From positions 558,001 to 622,000 of the forward strand of contig OZ037842.1 in NCBI GenBank assembly GCA_964035575.1: a stretch of DNA of 64,000 nucleotides. Reading direction: 5' to 3'. Under the pieces are notes generated by a model that had not been told where the DNA came from, searched no databases, and was given only the letters and a program-made list of their open reading frames with translations. A program made the translations under genes and the position numbers. This stretch comes from Rhynchopus sp. YZ270_cl-10. Its lineage: Eukaryota; Euglenozoa; Diplonemea; Diplonemida; Diplonemidae. Positions 9,577 to 21,160 of the stretch are shown one piece after another (positions within the stretch are counted from its first letter, which is position 1; each line of letters opens with the position of its first letter).

Positions 9577-9933
9577 ACAGTACACAGTACACAGTACACA
9601 GTACACAGTACACAGTACACAGTACACAGTACACAGTACACAGTACACAGTACACAGTACACAGTACACAGTACACAGTACACAGTACACAGTACACAGT
9701 ACACAGTACACAGTACACAGTACACAGTACACAGTACACAGTACACAGTACACAGTACACAGTACACAGTACACAGTACACAGTACACAGTACACAGTAC
9801 ACAGTACACAGTACACAGTACACAGTACACAGTACACAGTACACAGTACACAGTACACAGTACACAGTACACAGTACACAGTACACAGTACACAGTACAC
9901 AGTACACAGTACACAGTACACAGTACACAGTAC
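9577..9933. repeat. ACAGTAC heptamer array
   Basis: About 51 copies of the 7-mer ACAGTAC with almost no variants, which points to recent expansion. Because 7 is not a multiple of 3, all frames read through; those frames are not genes. Confidence 0.92.
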
Positions 9934-11506
9934 CCATTACCGTGACTTCACCGGCCAACATCGGAAAACACCGGCAAACCCACAAACCCGCAAACCCGAA
10001 ACATGTTCAAAATCAGGTGGAATATACATAAGTACATCATGGGGGTAGGGAACAGGTAGCGCCGCAGGCGCACGGTACCCAACTTTTTTCTTTTTTCTTT
10101 TCCCTTTTCTCTGCTTTCTTTTGATTGCGCGAGCCGATTGCTCTCCACGGTGGGGTCACATGTGTGTCCAAAAACTATCTGAAGTGCCCTTACTGTACAA
10201 TATGGGATTCTCTGATTTTCTAAAGGAAATCGTGTAATCAAAAAATTTTTGTACCGCGAAAAAACCTCGAAAAAACCGGGTGTGAGGGTGTGGATTTAGC
10301 GCGCGCCCTGGTTCTGTGTGATTGAAAAACTTTTTTTTTTTTGCTTTGGGTAATTCCGAAGCGTAGAACTATCGTGCTATTGTATTGCTGTTGTGGGGTG
10401 TGGGCAGTTGCACAACACAACCTCACACAACCCACAATAAAAAAATATCCCCCCTCCCGTTGTACCCATTCCTTCTTCAAGTATAAGAGTGGAGGGAGAG
10501 TCCCTTTGTGTGTTATGGCACATCTGCTGGCATAATTAGAATGTTTCGCTTGTAAAAATATTATGTGTTTTTTTTGATAAATTGTTGGAGTGTAGTTGCG
10601 ATTGTGTTGTTCACAGTTGTGCAATCTCCACTTTTTTTATGTGCAACGTAAAAAAAAACCAATAAAATTTTGTCGGAAGAAAAGGAAACGTCATGAAACC
10701 GCAAAGCGTTGAAGAAAGGCAAAAAAAAAAAAGTTGACTTGTAATACAAAGCAGGCATATTGCTAAGTGCCGTTTCGCCGTTTTGCCTTTTTGGCCAAAA
10801 TCACAAAAAAAAATTTTTTGAAAACGCCGTTTCGCCGTTTTGCCTTTTAAAAAAACGCCGTTTTCAAAATTGGCGAAGCGCCGTTCCCCCCGAGAAATCG
10901 GCGTTTTCAACGCGACAAAACGCCGTTTCCTGTCGTCATTTTTTGAGAAAAAGGATCTGGCAAAATCATAAAAGTAGCGTACCGTGCGCCTGCGGCGCAA
11001 GCTTACATCACACCCTTCCCATGCTGTAAAATAGTGCAATTTTAAGCGCGATTTTTGAAATGTTGCGTACCGTGGCTTCGCCAGGAACCTTTGGTTACCT
11101 GACTAACCTTTGGTTAGGCCATAGCCACCATTTCTTTTATAAATTTACTAAGGTTACTGATAAGAAGGCGGACACCCACTACGGATTGCGGATCACCAGT
11201 GGCTGAAAGCTACCAAGGCACAGAGGAGGGAAGCTTTCCCGCAGAGAAGGGTTGGGGTGGTGTAGGTTGGCCGTGCATCACAAAATGCCGAGAATATTTT
11301 TCGCTGAGTTTTCCGCACAGAAAAAAATGACTGCCTCACACAAAACCACCTTTTTGGTGGAGGCTAGGGGGGCTATATAATGCCCTCTGTGGTTGGCAGG
11401 GAGGCCCGCTTTCAACGGGGGGAAAAATTTTTTTTGTCCTGGAAAAAAAAAAAAGTGTCGCCGTTTTGCTTTTTTCCACTTTCGGCAAAGTTAGCAATAT
11501 GCCTGA

Positions 11507-11641
11507 TACAAAGCCCTCTCGCGACAGTGTACCTATAAAAAAAAAAGGTTGAAATTATTTGAAATACAACAGCCCGCTCGTGACAGTGTACCCAAAAAAT
11601 GTTGAAATCAAGATGAATACAAGCCTCTATTAGTGTGGCTG
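11507..11641. repeat. Three tandem hairpins of the CTCTCGT family
   Basis: Units start near 11507, 11565 and 11618, spaced by about 55-58 bases. The first two carry TACA, then AGCC, then a CTCTCGC or CGCTCGT loop, then GACAG, then TGTACC. The third has AGCC/GGCT. The linkers share GTTGAAAT. Confidence 0.5.
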
Positions 11642-11992
11642 ACATCAAAATAGCACTTTATCGCACTTTTTCGTACCCCCTCCCTTTCAGCCACACCATC
11701 TATAGGTTCTTAGTCATCCTTCCCAACCCAAAAAAAATAAAAAGTTGTGAAACCGTTTTAGCAAATACACCTTCCCTCCCCCTTCCCCTTCACCCCCAAA
11801 AAAAACCCCCCTTTTGGTCGTAAATACATTTCGGCAGGAGGAAAAACAATCCTCAAAAAGAAAAACAATGAACATCTATGAGTTGTAGAGGGTGCTTTTC
11901 CCAACAAAGAAAAATTTTATGGGATTTACTGGGGGGGAGCTATTAAAGTATACGTATACTTTATTCGGCGGGAATTACTGCTTAAATGGCCA

Positions 11993-12221
11993 CACGACGG
12001 TGAAGTATAGTACATTACAAGTGAAGTTACTAGTAACGTTACAAGTGAAAAACCGTTACAAGTGAGTTACAAGTGAGTTACAAGTGGGATACATGAATTA
12101 CAGGCAAAATCAGGTTGTAACTGGTGGGTTACAAGTGGGTTACAAGTGAGTTACATGTAACAAAAGTTACATGTAACTCACTTGTAACTCCACTTGTAAC
12201 ACCCGTTACTTCACCGTCGTG
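11993..12221. repeat. MITE-like inverted repeat with TTACAAGTG units
   Basis: The ends CACGACGGTGAAGTA and TACTTCACCGTCGTG are exact inverted repeats. The interior is filled with TTACAAGTGRG repeats in both orientations, so the whole 229 bp can fold back. No clear target duplication was seen. Confidence 0.7.
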
Positions 12222-12321
12222 CAAAAAAAACGAAAAGGGAAAAAAAAAAAAAAATCACTGTTATTTTGGGGTTTCTAGTGGCCGAAACCTCGCGAAAACA
12301 CCACCATTGACATTTTTGGGC

Positions 12322-12400
12322 CAATCCCAGCCAGTGGTGGGGTCAATGTGGAAAAATGAACAATTTTTTGGTGACTTAAATTTTCACAAATCTGAACCCC
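12322..12400. repeat. Dispersed repeat, copy 2
   Basis: Similar to 9451-9527; see that entry. Confidence 0.6.
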
Positions 12401-12585
12401 ATCAGGCACCAATCGTGTAAAAACTGATACACGCGTTTTAGGTCAAAAATACTCATTTCTTAGCGCAAAGTGACCCCATCACAGCACGCACAGAATCCGG
12501 ACCACCGAAATCAAAAATTTTTTTTCCTATTTTTTGTGCAAAAAATGCTGTAAAAAATTTTTAGTACGAAAAATGTACACAAAAA

Positions 12586-12685
12586 CCGTATACTTTATTT
12601 CACAGATTTCCACGCTCAAAATGGGTTTCCGCGCCGTATACTTTATTACCCCCCTATACTTTATTAGCACCGTATACTTTATTAG
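12586..12685. repeat. GTATACTTTATT direct repeats
   Basis: Four copies of (G/C)TATACTTTATT within 100 bases; another lies near 11950. A C run follows at about 12687-12702. Confidence 0.7.
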
Positions 12686-12850
12686 CCCCCCCCCCCCCCC
12701 CCAGTAACCTATACCTCTCGTGTTTTGTCACCAGAGGGGGAGGAAAAAAACTGCCGATGATTGTCGTTCTCTTTCTACAGTACAGATATTTTCCTTTTAT
12801 CCACGCGCGTGAAGCTTTATTTTCCTCGCCCACCCAAAAGTACGTGGAGG

Positions 12851-12880
12851 GGTGTGAAAATAAAATTTTTATTTTCACCC
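12851..12880. repeat. Short perfect foldback
   Basis: GGTGTGAAAATAAAA is followed directly by its near-complement TTTTTATTTTCACC. Confidence 0.6.
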
Positions 12881-12898
12881 TGTGAAAATATAACTATT

Positions 12899-13049
12899 TA
12901 TTCGAGTGAAATAAGAACTATTTTATTTCACGCGCCACTAAAAAGGTGCCCGAGTGCGTTATTTCCCGAGCGAAGCGAGGGGAATAAGAGTCACGAGGGT
13001 GCCTTTTTAGTGGCAAGTGCAAGAAAATGTTCTTATTTCACTCAATATG
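12899..13049. repeat. Foldback element with long arms
   Basis: The arms are about 58 bases each (about 12899-12956 and 12993-13049). They include the exact inverted pair CCACTAAAAAGG / CCTTTTTAGTGG and GAGTGAAATAAGAAC on both sides. The centre is itself palindromic around CGAGCGAAGCGAG. Confidence 0.75.
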
Positions 13050-13065
13050 TAATTTTATTCCACAA

Positions 13066-13337
13066 GTGAAAAACGTATTTATGGTCGTAACTGGCCTAAA
13101 CGTTGAGCCTAGCACCCACTTTTCACTTTCACGCTTTTTGGGGTAAAATTGCGAACAAAAACAGCGTGAAAAAAAAAATATTTTATTTGCAAAGGCATTT
13201 TGCAGGCATTTTTTTTTTTTTCACTCCGTGATATTTTATTTCACTCTCCGGGTTACCCTAGTGCAATTTGCGTGAAATAAAACGAATCTTATTTCACTCA
13301 CTTTTTAGGCCAGTTACGACCATAAAACGTTTTTCAC
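13066..13337. mobile_element. MITE-like element with 35-bp terminal inverted repeats
   Basis: The left end GTGAAAAACGTATTTATGG continues to GGCCTAAA at 13100. The right end TTTAGGCCAGTTACGACC starts at 13304 and ends TTTTTCAC at 13337. The two ends differ by about one substitution and one indel. The 272-bp interior is AT-rich with ATTTTATTTCAC repeats and has no coding capacity. No clear target duplication was found. Confidence 0.75.
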
Positions 13338-13916
13338 GCGTGGTATAAAAAATTTTATTTTCACCGTTTTTTTTCACCCGTCTTAAGCCCCCAAACACCC
13401 CCAAACTCACCCTATTTTTTTTGAGTTTTTTTTTCCCCCCAGGGTATCTGGACTGGGGTGGGGGCGGGGTGTGCATGGTGGCTACAAACTTGTTGGAGTA
13501 GCCCTCGAGCTATGTCAGCGGAGGTAATATATTTTAGGGTAAATTGCGATAACACGTACAAAAAGTGTGCGTGTTATCGCGAACAAAAACGTACGTGTTT
13601 TCCCCAGGTACCCAGTACCAGTACCCCCAATGACATAACGAAGTATCGCTTGAAAGTATTGTTCAATAACCTTGGGTGTGCAGGTGAAGTAGGACACACA
13701 AGGTATATCAAACGATAAATCAATCAGATAAACGTTACATCATTGGAAAATTGTTGGCACCGCCCCCCTGTCTTCGTATTTAGTACGTCGACAGGCCAAA
13801 CAGCGTTGGGCTCAGAAGAAGCGGTGCAAGACACTGGAGATCCACACTACAAGTCTCACACGACACTTGGGCGGGCTCGGAAAATAAAGCTTCACACTTA
13901 TGGATAAAATTATGTC

Positions 13917-14061
13917 TTGGAGTAGAAAATAAGCGTTTTTTCCACCTCGTTGGTGTTTTCAACCCTCGTGACTTTAATTCACTCGCTTCGCTCGTGAATT
14001 AAAGTAACTCGGGTTGAAAACACCAAAACTCGGTGAAAAAAACGACTTATTTTCACTCCAA
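13917..14061. repeat. Foldback element
   Basis: The arms are about 65 bases and nearly perfect, from TTGGAGT to ACTCCAA, with GGTGTTTTCAACCC opposed to GGGTTGAAAACACC. The centre holds CACTCGCTTCGCTCGTG. Confidence 0.78.
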
Positions 14062-14410
14062 TAAATAGCTATTTTTAAATCTTTTTAAAAAATTTTTTGT
14101 TGTTGTACTGACTGACAATTACCCAACCAAAGGGGTGGGTAATGTACCTCAAATACCAGCCGAAAGGGGTTTAGAAGCTCCCTCCGAGATTTAAAACAAA
14201 AAAAATTCATATACTTTCTATTCTATTGATTAGAAGGTATAATAGGGGGGGGGAAATTCAGAAAAATGAGATATTGTTATTGAAGCCAGATGTAGCGGTA
14301 ACTCAATGTCACCAATTTCGAAGGGTTTTTGGTTTTTTTTTATTATTTTAAATTTCGTTCATTATTCTCTCTTATTCCCAACTGCCCTCCCTCCTCCTCT
14401 TCTTCTTCCT

Positions 14411-17400
14411 CTACACCTCAGGTTCTGTAAGAGATGGCGGCTGGTTTTCGTGTCTTTGACCACCTTTTAAGACCTTAATAATGCGTCCAGCTTTAGAGGG
14501 GTGCTGCACTGCAGTTGCCGCCGATTTAAGACATTTTTCCTTCCAGAAATTGAGTTCTTCTCTGTACCGTGCGCATTCTTGGCGATATTTCGCGCGCTCT
14601 GTGTTTGCATTTTCACGCAGCTCTTTGATGTGCCGCTTCTCCTCTTTAAGTCCGGTTTTGAGGTTTTCAATCCGTTCGTTGCGGATTGCCAGCTTTTTCT
14701 CTGCAAGCTTATATTCGAGACGGAGCGTCGAATTTTCGTTCAAAATCTGCGCAACATTTCCGGTGTGCTGGCTGTTCTGGTCTTCAAGGAGGCGCACCCT
14801 TTTGCGTAGGAGCTTGTTTGAAGAGGCAACCATTAGGGTTTTGTATTGTTCACGTTGTTCGTCGAGGGCAAGCTCGAGGTCGATTACCTTCTCACAACGT
14901 GTTTGGAGGTCTTTTAAGAGGCTGTTGCGAAGCTCCTTTGTCTCCCCAACGTGGCGTTCCATCTCGGCTTTGAGCTTGGCGATGACATCGTTTTTGTTGC
15001 TGATCTCCTCGTTGTAGTGTTTCGTGGCTTCAGTGTACATTGCTTGTGGTACTGTAGCATCGGGTGACGATTCGGACAAACGCCTCACCGATCTTCTCAA
15101 ACGCACAATCTCCGAGTCTTTGTCCCCCGGTGCCGAAGGAATGTTCTGCGACAACGGGTCCTCCCCTGCTGCCTGTGGATCCGTAGTGATAGCGCTTCCC
15201 GCCCCCCACCCCTCCTTCTTGATCTCCGCCATTTCACCCATTACCTGCTGCAAACGGTCTGAGGTAGAATCAATGAGACCTTTGTCAATCGAGGAAAACG
15301 CCTCAATTTTCGTGAGAAGTGCCGTTCTGAAGCTGGCTTCCTGTGAAAAGGGGGAGTGGTGGTGGTGGAGAAGGGGGATGTTGTGCATACCTCCTTTCTT
15401 GACTTTTCTCGCTCCATCCTCCAGAGCGATACTTCACGCTCCTGCCCTTCTTCGAGTTGTCCACCTGCAGAGACACTCTCTTGCTCAGCATGCGAAATGA
15501 CCTTCTGGAGGGAAACCTTAAGCGACATTGACTCCTTAGCCATTTGATCGACTGAGTCTGCCGAGGTTGTCATCAACGCGACACGCTCCTGTGTATGCTG
15601 GCCCTCCTTCTCCATCAGGACCTGGAACTCACTCAGCCGTGCGTCTAGGGCATCGTACTCTGCCTCCCACGCTGCCACCTCCTCTTTGTATTGCCCCATC
15701 TCCATGTGCAGTTGGTCTAAAATGCTGTTTTTAAGCTGGTCAGTCTCACGCAACGCACCCAGCTCTGTCTCCATCTCTAAACGGTCGGCGGCAAGTGCGT
15801 CCTTTTGTTCAAGAAGCTCAGCTTCAAGCTTAGCAGTATCCGCCGCAGTGTCTGTTTAGTTTAAGTATTTCAATAAATTGATAGGCGGGATCAACAAAAA
15901 TGTTTTGGTTTAAAAAGAGTAGTTGTTGGTGGTAACCTCTTAACTGGTTCATCTAAGATGCCAGCCACGGATGAAAGCATTGCAAAGTACCTTAAATACC
16001 CTACGGCTAACAGAAGGTACAGAAGAGGTTTTGGAAGATGATCGCATGAAAGGGTCAAATTCATTGAATTCATAGGTCCCTTTTGTTGAAAATGGAATAA
16101 TGGTTGAAAGTGGGGGTGATGCCATACCCCTGTCCTCCACCAGCGCAGTCCCCGTGGGCATGCCCTTCTGTTTGCGCAGTGACGCCAGCTCCTTCTCCAT
16201 CTTCTCAAGCAGGATTTTGTACTCGCCCACGGTGAGCTCGCGGTTGATCTTTGCGTTGTTTTTGATCGACTTCGCGCGTTGTCCAAAGCGGCAGGTGGAG
16301 AGCGTTTCTTGCTGGTTGTATTCGCTCATCGATCTGGAGGGAGAGGGAGTTTATTGTTGAGCTTTTTTGATAATCTGAACATTCGGTAGACAAGGTTCAG
16401 TAGTCTGCACACAGCAGGTCAACCTCCACGTATCTCCGTTTTGTACGCCTCCAATATTTTTGACAAACATAACAAAACATCTCTTCACATTTACACATTG
16501 CACCACTTTCCCACTAAACAGCCCCAATTTAAAACATACCCGCAAATGATCAACGATGTCCTCGAATTGCCTCCCAAGGAGTCTTGCAACAGACGCGTCA
16601 GCTTAGAGTCCCTGTATGGAATATGGGTCACCTTTTTGTCGGTCAATGCGTTGATCACTTGCCCCAACGAACTGAGACTCTTGTTGATTAGCTTTGCCTC
16701 CTCGAGCTGCTGCCCTACTGCCCCTGTCTTGCCGACCTTTTCACTGCCTGCAAGGTCTACGAGATAGAGTTTCCCTGTTTTCTGGTCTAATTTCACGGAA
16801 TGCTTTTGGGTGATGGACAGCGAGAAGATGGCGTGGCTCCGCGAGGAGGTGTCGTTCATGTGTGTCGACGCAACCACTCTGTTGCTTGCCCCTTCCTTCA
16901 TCAGCTGAAAGATCTCCTCCGGGTCCGCAACATACTGCTCCGTCGCCTCTGCAATGTACACACCCTTCCCCCCCTTAAAGTCCTCCCTCAACTGCAGATT
17001 CTGCTTCGACGGCTCCAACAAATCCCGGATCTTTTCCATATAGATCTCGACATAGGAGACCTTTATGCTGAACTCTACGTTCGGGTCGCTGTTTTCGACG
17101 TTCACAAAAATCTGCTCGACGACCCTCGGAATGATACCCTTCTGTAGTTCATCGGAACAGTACCCATCCTGGCTGGGTCCCATCATGGTATGGGATTTAC
17201 CTGCCCCGGTCTGTCCGTAGACGAAGATTGTTCCGTTGTAACCTTTGAATATGTCAGTTACAACCGGTCGTCCTACCACCGCGTAGATGTCAGATTGTTG
17301 AGAAGTCGGTCCAAAAATCCCGTCAAATGTGAATTTGTACGGGCCCTGTACCCCCGAAACGGCATCCTTGCCTTGCTCAAGAAGCCGTAGCTCGCAGGTG

Positions 17401-17528
17401 TTCTCCTTGTTCGTTCCCTTCTCCCCTAACGTCAGAACCTCCTTCCCCCCCTCCGAGATCTCCAATTTGTTTAGCGGTCGAAACCGCGCGCAAACTTTGA
17501 TCGAGTCATCAGGCGGCGCATCGGACAT
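14411..17528 (-). CDS. Conventional kinesin (kinesin-1) heavy chain, four exons
   Basis: Exons are 17528-16540, 16333-16128, 15851-15391 and 15340-14411. Together they give an 861-residue protein. The introns are 206, 276 and 50 bp; all start GTATG and end CAG, and the reading frame is kept across each. The motor domain has the P-loop GQTGAGKS (residues 105-112), switch I NDTSSRSH and switch II LVDLAGSE, and ends at the neck with ETLSTCRFGQRAKSIKNN, split by intron 1. A long coiled coil follows, then a basic tail, GRIIKVLKGGQ, resembling the autoinhibitory IAK segment of conventional kinesins. The family walks toward microtubule plus ends carrying cargo. The family call rests on the motor, the total length and the tail motif. 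Confidence 0.9.
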
Positions 17529-18524
17529 CGGATCAGATGCTCCTTGTGTTGTGTTGTGTCAGGCGGGGGTTAGGGGATGGGCAAAAAGTAGTTCCCCTTT
17601 TTCGCCTGTAAGGTTGGAGGAGGGTTGGGAGAGTTGGGAAGAGGGGAGAGCGTTTTGGTAAAATGTGAGGAATTGTGAAACCAAAGAGACTCTCTATGTG
17701 TGGATGATATGAACCCAATTCTCAAGTGTATAGTCATTGGATTAATCAATAATCAAAGGTTTTTCTGTGAGGGGGTTAAGGGGGGGGAAAGGTATAATGA
17801 AATGAAACCCCCTTTTTTTTGAAGGAAATATATCGTCGGAGCTTTTCGTCGTTTTTTTTTTTTTTGTGCATCTCTCTCCTCTGGGTTTTTCTTCCCTCAA
17901 GACAAGGGGGTGTGACTGAGGCAAAGAGTTGCTGAACGCACTTTCGTTTTTTGGTGTTGTTTCCGGATATTTGGCAACTAAAAAAAAAAAGAATTTATTG
18001 ATGCAGGCACCGACTGATCCATACTCCGCCTCAGATGAAAGCACAATAATAAAAAAATGTCAGTAGGGCAGAAGAGGGTGAGATTTGTGTGGGGAAACCA
18101 ACCTCTTCACTTTCTCTAGGGTTGCCGTGATGTTTCCCCCAACCAGCCTTTCAAGTGCAGATATCTGGGTATATGTTACACTGATTCTTTCTGACTCTTC
18201 ACCTTCTGGTTGTATTGCCAAATGGGTTGTGTAGTCACCTTCAGAAAACAAAAGGGGGGGGTTGCTACAAATGTGCAGCCACCAATCTATTCCGAACAAT
18301 GGTATCAAAAAAAAAAAAAATGTGTCTTTCATACAAAAAAAAAAAAAGCAAAAGAGTCAATTAAGCACACTTTGCACTTTTCAAAAAGGGGATATGTGAA
18401 GGGGAAAAAAAACAGATGGGGAAGGTGAGGTCTAGGGAGGGCGTTCTTGCTTACAAATACAAAAAAAAAAGAGAAAAAGAAAAAAAGCTCGTAAAGATGG
18501 ACCTTAAGCCTGCGCTTGGTAATC
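17529..18524. other. Spacer with possible unassigned exons
   Basis: On the minus strand a coding-like stretch runs from 18245 to 18062 (DYTTHLAIQPEGEESERIS to VSPHKSHPLLPY, then a stop). A second short one lies at about 18040-17990 (LSSEAEYGSVGACIN). Both have possible AG acceptors, but I could not join them in frame to a neighbour. Homopolymer T runs are frequent. Confidence 0.35.
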
Positions 18525-20197
18525 TTAAGTTGACAGATGAAATGCGCACTGCACACGGGATCTAAAAAAAAAAGAGAGAAAAACAAAAATAGACAAAACA
18601 AAAAAAAACAATATCAACAAATATAAACAATGCCGGGCCTTATGGCCCTACCTGAGATTCTTTGCGAGGCGTAGTTGTTTCCACTGTACCTCTACTCGAG
18701 CAGCGTCCACTACGTCGAAAAGGCCGACCTGCTTCATCAGAGTCTGTGGGATGGTTGTGTTACGATAGGCACGAATGCAAAAAGGGACGTTAGAGTGAAG
18801 TGTGCTGTTGCAGCCGACATACCTTCAGTGTCGCAAGGGACAGCATGGTCAACTCATCTTCCTCAAGCCCTTCGCTGCGGCAACGTTGGCAAAAGTCTGC
18901 CCACGCACATTCACCTGGGGTTGGCGAGAGTGGAGTGTGGATGAGGGGTGCTGCAACAGGCACGGGTGTGGCTGGCCACACAGATGATGCCGCAGCAACA
19001 CTATTTGCATGCGCTGCAGCAGCAGCAGCAGCAGCATGTGCCGCATGTAACTCCTGTGCACTCGGCACGGCAACAGGCAAAGGCAACGGTATAGGCTGTG
19101 GAGGCACCAACACAGGAGTCGCCGCCACAGCTGCAGCAATAGCAGCACGGCGCACCTCTGCGTCGTAAGCGTCTGTCCCAAGCGGGGGTGGCATCTCACG
19201 CTCCGAAGGCCTTGCAGCACGTCGACCTTGGGGGGTGCCGCGCTTCTGTTTAGGTTGGTTTTGAGAAAAGCTTCAAAAATAAAAAACATACCGACGGTGT
19301 CGACAACGATGTGCTCCGCTGGAACGACGCACTCTGTCTCCGCCCCTTTGCCCCCACGCTCGATGCACCCTTTGCCAGCCCCAACGGCCTGAAGGATGGC
19401 GGCGTTCTGCTGCGCCCTACGTTGTGCCCTAGGTGCTGTAGTCTGCGCACCGTGACGTTGTACTCACCGGGACCTGGCACCGACGCACGCTCGGTGTAGC
19501 TGTCAGGACCTTCAAACCTACGCGACTTTCCAAAGCTGCACCCCTTTGCCGCCCGCGTTGACGGCAGCGCCTGGACAGAAGCGGTCAACGACGTTGGGTT
19601 CGCAAGCTTCTGACTCACCACCTTCCTCGACGTCGTGAACGACCCACCCTGCGCAGCCACACCACACCCCCCCTGCACCGCATAGCTCCCCGGCCCTGGC
19701 TGCACCGCCACCACCTTCGCACGCTGCGCCTGCGAACCGAACACCGCACCTTTCATCGGACTCCTAGGACTCTGCTTTGCATATTTATACTCCCCTGGAC
19801 CTGGCGTCACGGCTGCCGCCTTGAAACGCACATCCTGCGAAATGCTTCCGCCCCTGTGGTTGCCACTCCGCTCCCCCAAATACGCACCAGGCCCAGGGCT
19901 GTTCGTGTGTTCAGGGGAGTGCTGTGCGATGTGTGTATCGTGACCTGATGCGGTACCGAAGGTGGCACCCTTGGCAGGGGAGGGGCTGAGCGGGTCGTTG
20001 AAGCAACGTGCCTCGTACTGTGCGTGCGCAAGCTCTTGGTGTGCGACAGCGGCACTGCGGTTGGCACTACGTTGACGTGGTGGTGTCATCTGCGTTGGCT
20101 CTGTGGGCACAACCTTTGTCCCAACCGGAGCCGGAGATGGGATGGTCACACCTCCCGGGGTGCTGTCTATTGCAGGAGGCTGGGCAGGGTCGAGCAT
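18525..20197 (-). CDS. Sperm-tail PG-rich repeat (STPGR/ODF3-like) protein, multi-exon
   Basis: Exons are 20197-19292, 19245-18823, 18743-18652 and probably 18561-18525, about 485 residues in all. The introns start GTATGT (twice) and GTAGGG. The hallmark is four PGPGxY turns, SPGPGAY, TPGPGEY, QPGPGSY and VPGPGEY, as in SHIPPO/ODF3 and STPG proteins that line flagellar microtubules. A middle segment is rich in Ala and Pro. The start at 20197 (MLDPAQPP) is chosen because the frame upstream only adds a Pro-His tract coded by a microsatellite and a low-complexity leader back to 20467. The last exon is uncertain: an alternative acceptor in another phase gives a different C-terminus ([15 protein letters not shown]). 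The role in the axoneme is inferred from the family. Confidence 0.75.
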
Positions 20198-20211
20198 TGT
20201 GTTGTCTCCCC

Positions 20212-20338
20212 CTGGGTGTGGGTGTGGGTGTGGGTGTGGGTGTGGGTGTGGGTGTGGGTGTGGGTGTGGGTGTGGGTGTGGGTGTGGGTGTGGGTGTGGG
20301 TGTGGGTGTGGGTGTGGGTGTGGGTGTGGGTGTGGGTA
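20212..20338. repeat. TGTGGG hexamer array upstream of the STPGR gene
   Basis: About 20 copies of (GGGTGT)n on the plus strand, CACACCC-like on the gene strand. It lies just upstream of the preferred start codon, probably in the leader or promoter. If translated it would give a Pro-His tract of about 40 residues. Confidence 0.85.
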
Positions 20339-21070
20339 TGTTATGGTGGGGTGACGGTGGATAATAAAGAGAGCAGAATTTGGTCTTGGGAACGGTGGTT
20401 TTGAGGGGGTAAGGGAGGGTTTTTTTTTCTGCTTTCTTTGAAAACTTGGTTGTATTAGTGTACCCACCCTAGAGTGTGCTCCACTATACTACTTTTTTAT
20501 GTACTTCAAGCTGCAAAAAAAAAGGGAGCCCACAAAAGATGTTTTTTTATTATTGCTATTAACAGATTGTTCATAGCGACTCTGCTTTTCTAACTCTTAC
20601 CCCGCTGTAAATGCATTTGGCAAGAACATCAAAAAGACAGAATTTGAAAATAAATTAGAAGTTGGAAAAAAAATGAACATTTTTTGCATCATCAGCATAA
20701 TGCCCTCACCCGACAGATGGTAAATGGACGGCCACATATGCTTTTGTTGTTTGGTTTTGTTTTGTTTTTTGCTTTGTTTTTGGAAAGGGGAGTGGATCTA
20801 CGACTCTCTTCAGCTTCTAAAAAAACCAAAAATTCTGATAAAAAAAAAAGACAGAAAAATTGGTAGTCTTGTCTGAGCTTCAAAGAATATAAGTCAGAGG
20901 AGTGGAAAGGGGAAAAGGGAAAAGGGAAAGGCGGGAAAAGGAGTCTCTTGGACCATCAACGTGCCTTTTGTACAGAGAAAGGTTCGAGAAATGTGTCACA
21001 GAGTCTTTCAGGGTTTTAATCAGCGTAATAAGGGAGCAGGGTTGTTTGATTTGCAACAAACACAAAAAAA

Positions 21071-21160
21071 GGATCCTGATTTTTTGTCTGAAATTTGGTG
21101 GGATTTGGTGTTTAAACCAAACATCACCAAATTTCAGGCAAAATCAGGTGGAAAGGATCC
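21071..21160. repeat. Foldback element
   Basis: GGATCC occurs at both ends. CCTGATTTTTTGTCTGAAAT and ATTTCAGGCAAAATCAGG are inverted around GGATTTGGTG...ATCACC. A fragment of the same sequence (GGCAAAATCAGG) occurs near 12101. Confidence 0.65.

Larger units (their letters stand above)
8802..14410. other. Repeat-rich intergenic region
   Basis: 5.6 kb without a gene I can support. It holds a 7-mer array (9577-9933), CTCTCGT-family hairpins (9189 and three near 11507-11640), a CGCCGTTTTGCC-rich segment (10760-10935), several long inverted repeats and MITE-like elements between 11993 and 14061, and GTATACTTTATT direct repeats near 12590-12680. Short frames here are AT-rich and unlike any protein I know. 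Confidence 0.7.

Noticed and set aside
9437-10031. Open frames of about 120-180 residues across 9437-10031
   Set aside because: Produced by the ACAGTAC array, which is open in all phases.
12586-12685. GTATACTTTATT repeats as a possible spliced-leader gene, since I recall the diplonemid leader as ending in a similar CTTTATTG
   Set aside because: The match is short, repeated four times, lacks the rest of a leader exon and donor GT, and is more simply an AT-rich repeat.
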